Assembly: GCA_965249175.1 (NCBI GenBank)
Contig: OZ252227.1
Span: 5,580,001-5,644,000, forward strand
Length of the DNA: 64,000 nucleotides
Origin: CAZYFH01 sp965249175
Lineage (GTDB): Bacteria; Acidobacteriota; Vicinamibacteria; Vicinamibacterales; UBA8438
Direction: 5' to 3'
A program made the translations under genes and the position numbers. The notes beneath the pieces were generated by a model. The model saw nothing but the letters and a program-made list of their open reading frames with translations. It was not told where the DNA came from and did no database searches. Of the stretch, positions 61,154-64,000 are shown one piece after another (position 1 is the first letter of the stretch; each line of letters starts with the position of its first letter).

Positions 61154-61825
61154 ATGCGTCGGATCGCCCGCATCGCTTTCATGCTCGCGTTGGCCGCGGC
61201 CGTGGTCGGCTTCGGCGTTCTTGGCGGCGCCACCGCGATTGCGGAGCAGGGCAACGCCGCGCATGCCCACATCGGCCACGTCATGGATGGTTGGAGCGAC
61301 ACCCCCGATGGTCAGGGTCTGCTCCCCGCCGCCATCGCCGAGGCGAGAATCGCCGCGATGCACGCCTCGTTCGCAGCGAAGGATCCGAGCAACCTCGACG
61401 CCATGAAGCTCCACGCCGCGCACGTACTGCACGCGGTCGATCCAGAGCAGATCGCGGGCGGACCGGGGCTCGGCTACGGTGTGAAGCAGGCCGCCGCCGG
61501 CGCGGCCGGCCACATCGAGTTCGCCGCCAAGTCGGACGGGGCGTCCGGCGCCATCATGACCCATAGCGAGCACGTGGCCACCTCCGCGCGCAATACCGTC
61601 GCCCGAGTGGATGAGATCGTCGCACTGGCGAAGAAGATCCAGATGGCCGGCTCGGCCTCGGCGGCATCGGGTCTGGTCGCCGAGCTCAACACGCTCGCCG
61701 AGCAGCTGATCAACGGAACCGACGCCAACGGCGACGGCCGGACCGGCTGGCAGCAGGGTGAAGGCGGCCTCGAGGTCGCGGAAACGCACGCCAACCTGAT
61801 GAAGAAGGCCGAAGGGCTGCCCTAG
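61154..61825 (+). CDS. Secreted alpha-helical protein with an EF-hand-like loop
   Basis: 223 residues, AAGGAGG 5-6 nt before the ATG. Signal peptide RIAFMLALAAAVVGFGVLGGATAIA. The mature part is Ala/His-rich and helical, with HAHIGHVMDGWSDTPDGQGLLP near the start and ARIAAMHASFAA later. A D-A-N-G-D-G-R-T-G-W loop near residue 195 looks like a calcium-binding half EF-hand. His spacing suggests metal or haem contact but I cannot show it. Strong promoter upstream. Family unknown. Confidence 0.65.
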   Translation: MRRIARIAFMLALAAAVVGFGVLGGATAIAEQGNAAHAHIGHVMDGWSDTPDGQGLLPAAIAEARIAAMHASFAAKDPSNLDAMKLHAAHVLHAVDPEQIAGGPGLGYGVKQAAAGAAGHIEFAAKSDGASGAIMTHSEHVATSARNTVARVDEIVALAKKIQMAGSASAASGLVAELNTLAEQLINGTDANGDGRTGWQQGEGGLEVAETHANLMKKAEGLP

Positions 61826-61853
61826 CAGCCCGTCACGCGAGCGTGAATCCGGT

Positions 61854-63134
61854 TCAGGACACGTACGGCGTGGCGAGTCGGTAGTGTGGGCGCGTCTCGA
61901 GAAACGCGTCGATGCGATCCCCGCGGGTGACGGCCTCGGCGAGGAACGCGACAGCCTGGCTGAGTCTCGCGTCGGGCTCGGCACAGCTCAGCCGGAGGAA
62001 CCCGGCCCCGGCAGCGCCAAAACACTCGCCGCCGAGGCACGCGACCCCGCACGTGTCATCCGCCGCTTCGAGCAGGAACAGCGCAAGGCCGTGCGACGTG
62101 ATGCCGTGGCGATTGCAGATCGCCGCGACGGAGGGAAAGACATAGAAGGTGCCGCCCGGCATGAGACACGAGATACCGTCAATTGTGTTGAGTCCGGTGA
62201 CCAGGAGCTCGACCTTCCGGCGGAAATCGGCCATCCGTTCGTCACGTACCGCACCGTCGCCCTGCATGGCCGCGATACCGGCGAGTTGGGTAAATGGTGC
62301 AACGCATGACAGCGCGGTGTTGACGAGCGTCCCGAGCACCGCGATGGTCGCCGGGCTGGAAGCGGCGAATCCGAGCCGCCATCCGCTCATGCTGAACGAC
62401 TTGCTAAAGGTGTAGGCCCCGACGCACTGGTCGAGCATGCCGGGCTGGGCCAGGATCGAGTGATGCTGGCCTCGCCAGACCATCGCGTCATACGGCTCGT
62501 CGCTGAAGACGGCGATGTTGCGGCCACGAATCAACGACGCGAGCCCCTCGAGATCGGCTTCGGTGGCGACCCCGCCGGTCGGGTTGTGCGGGCTGTTCAG
62601 GAAGATCGCCTTCGGCCGCGCATCGTCGGCGATGAAACGGGCGACGTCGTCGAGATTGGGCCGGAACTCCTCCGACGCCCGGAGCCTCGAGACGCACATC
62701 CGACCGCCGCGGCGTTGGATGTTCGCCGGATACGTCGGAAAGTGTGGGCCGAAGACGAGGACACCGTCTCCGGGGTCGACGAACGCCTCGCAGAAGAGCT
62801 GCTCGAAGATCTTTGCGCCCGGCCCGACCACGATGTGGTCCGGCGTCGTGGCGAGCCCGTACTGGAGGTTGAGATAGGACGCCGCGGCGGACCTGAAGTC
62901 TGGGAGACCGAGCGACGGAGCATAGTGCGTCTGCCCGTCGCGAATGGCACCGAGCCCGGCCTCGAGCCCCATCGGCGACGTCGGAAACGGGCTGTCGCCG
63001 ATCTCCAGCTCGATGACGTCCTTACCCGACGCCTTGAGCCGTTTCGCGACGGCGAGCACAGTGAACGCGGTCTCGCCCTCGACGTCGGACGCAAAGCGGG
63101 AGAGGCTGACTGCCATCGCCGTCATACTCGTCAC
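61854..63134 (-). CDS. Class I aminotransferase (aspartate-type fold)
   Basis: 426 residues, fold type I PLP enzyme. Landmarks: VIELEIGDSPFPTSP, HYAPSLGLPDFRSAAASYL, GPGAKIFEQLFCEAFVDPGDGVLVFGPHFPTYPA, FLNSPHNPTGGVAT, FSDEPYDAMVW and the PLP lysine in YTFSKSFSMSGWRLGFAAS. The terminal Arg motif is FLRLSCAEPDARL. Substrate not determined. GTG start overlaps the stop of the upstream E2 gene by 4 bp (GTGA), so it is coupled to a 2-oxoacid dehydrogenase operon, consistent with transamination of an amino acid to the 2-oxoacid substrate. Confidence 0.88.
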   Translation of the reverse strand: MTSMTAMAVSLSRFASDVEGETAFTVLAVAKRLKASGKDVIELEIGDSPFPTSPMGLEAGLGAIRDGQTHYAPSLGLPDFRSAAASYLNLQYGLATTPDHIVVGPGAKIFEQLFCEAFVDPGDGVLVFGPHFPTYPANIQRRGGRMCVSRLRASEEFRPNLDDVARFIADDARPKAIFLNSPHNPTGGVATEADLEGLASLIRGRNIAVFSDEPYDAMVWRGQHHSILAQPGMLDQCVGAYTFSKSFSMSGWRLGFAASSPATIAVLGTLVNTALSCVAPFTQLAGIAAMQGDGAVRDERMADFRRKVELLVTGLNTIDGISCLMPGGTFYVFPSVAAICNRHGITSHGLALFLLEAADDTCGVACLGGECFGAAGAGFLRLSCAEPDARLSQAVAFLAEAVTRGDRIDAFLETRPHYRLATPYVS

Positions 63135-64000
63135 GCGAAGACGTCGTCCGGATGTTCCAGCAATCGGCGCAGCGCGCGCAAGAACTCCGCTCCGGTCGCG
63201 CCGTCAATCGCGCGGTGATCGGCCGACAACGTGAGTGTCATCATCATGCCGACGACCACCGTCCCGTCGTGGGCGACCGGGCGCGGCTCGACGACGCCGA
63301 CGCCAAGAATGCAGCTCTGCGGTGGATTCAGAATCGCGAACAGACTCGACACGCCGTACATCCCGAGGTTGGAGACCGTGAACGTGGCGCCGCTGTACTC
63401 AGCGGGGGCGAGGCGACCGCTCCGCGCCCGCTCGACCAGGTCCCGAAGCTCGGTCGCGATGGCGCGGAGCTGTTTGCCGCCGGCCGCGCGCACGACCGGC
63501 GCCACCAGACCGGTCGGCGTCGTCACGGCAACCGCGATGTCGGCGGTCTCGTAGACACGAACCGCCTCGCCGGTCCACGCCGAGTTCGCGAGCGGCACCT
63601 CCCCGAGGGCGAGTGCGATCGCGCGCACAATCACATCGGTGACAGTGAGCGGCTCGCCGGCGGCGGTGGCTTCGTCCCGCCGGGCGACCAGCCGGTCGAC
63701 GGCACAGTCCATCTCGAGATAGAAGTGAGGCACCGTCTGCTTCGCGCGGGCCATCCGCTCCGCAGTGACGCGGCGCATCGTCGAGAGCGGCCGGTCTTCG
63801 TGCGCAGCCTCGGATAGCTCCGGTCGCGGAAGCTGTCGGGCGCTGACCGCCGCAGTCGGTGCCGACGGGGCCTCGGGCCCACGGGCATTCCGTGCGGCGA
63901 GCACGCGCTCAACATCCACCTTGCCGACGCGCCCGTGGTCGCCGGACCCCTGTACGGCCGTCAGGTCGATGCCGGCAATAGCCGCCATGCGACGTGCGAG
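63131..64000 (-). CDS. 2-Oxoacid dehydrogenase E2 (dihydrolipoamide acyltransferase), 5' end outside window
   Basis: The frame is open to the right edge. The visible part starts in the peripheral-subunit-binding domain (ARRMAAIAGIDLTAVQGSGDHGRVGKVDVERVL), then an Ala/Pro linker and the catalytic core: STMRRVTAERMARAKQTVPHFYLEMDCAVDRLVARRDEATAAGEPLTVTDVIVRA, VVRAAGGKQLRAIATELRDLVERARSGRLAPAEYSGATFTVSNLGMYGVSSL and the acyltransferase His motif LSADHRAIDGATGAEFLRAL. This is an intact second E2, distinct from the split one at 55.3 kb. Confidence 0.9.
   Translation of the reverse strand, partial: LARRMAAIAGIDLTAVQGSGDHGRVGKVDVERVLAARNARGPEAPSAPTAAVSARQLPRPELSEAAHEDRPLSTMRRVTAERMARAKQTVPHFYLEMDCAVDRLVARRDEATAAGEPLTVTDVIVRAIALALGEVPLANSAWTGEAVRVYETADIAVAVTTPTGLVAPVVRAAGGKQLRAIATELRDLVERARSGRLAPAEYSGATFTVSNLGMYGVSSLFAILNPPQSCILGVGVVEPRPVAHDGTVVVGMMMTLTLSADHRAIDGATGAEFLRALRRLLEHPDDVFA

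Overview
The window is GC-rich and gene-dense. It is most likely a chromosomal segment of an acidobacterium, probably Vicinamibacteria-like. This is inferred from family content: a VWFA-related acidobacterial protein, an ADOP-type (acidobacterial duplicated orphan permease) protein, carboxypeptidase-regulatory-domain surface proteins, a DUF1015/serC pair, DUF2911 and DUF1579 proteins and an orphan MacB-type ATPase. I see no rRNA, tRNA, CRISPR array, phage gene or transposase.

Layout. 1-9 kb: a glycosyltransferase cut by the left edge, an NtrC-type regulator with its PDZ-containing membrane histidine kinase, and a two-gene envelope operon. 9-13 kb: gpmI, a small unknown gene and a methylmalonyl-CoA mutase large subunit. 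13-17.5 kb: an orphan ABC ATPase, a DnaJ-domain protein and what looks like a decayed type IV pilus/MSHA-type locus (frameshifted, C-terminally short PilB/GspE ATPase and a truncated secretin-like gene). 17.5-27 kb: membrane and envelope genes (inositol-phosphate synthase, HTH-TonB fusion, VWFA protein, ZIP transporter, a sigma-54-preceded BON protein and a repeat-bearing regulatory-like protein). 27-46 kb: housekeeping genes (polA, pcnB, serC, an ndh-selD fusion, aminotransferase, B12/radical SAM protein, S9 peptidase, trxA, LMW phosphatase). 46-55 kb: GNAT, broken TPR gene, DUF1579, VOC, amidase, DUF2911, M28 peptidase and the ADOP permease. 55-64 kb: one 2-oxoacid dehydrogenase operon with a split E2, small envelope proteins, a patatin, a 28-codon Cys-rich membrane peptide, an aminotransferase and a second, intact E2 cut by the right edge.

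Three cross-cutting signals stand out. (1) A dispersed palindrome family with a GAGCTCAC core sits against stop codons. In one place its two arms lie 114 bp apart, giving a 162-bp MITE-like element that supplies the promoter and start codon of the amidase gene. (2) Several genes have a TANNNT box 6-11 nt before the start codon and no Shine-Dalgarno sequence, which suggests leaderless or near-leaderless transcripts. (3) Five genes are broken. Two breaks look like loss of one base from a short G/C run and may be assembly errors; one is a clean nonsense codon; one is a 2-bp change inside a 33-bp tandem repeat.
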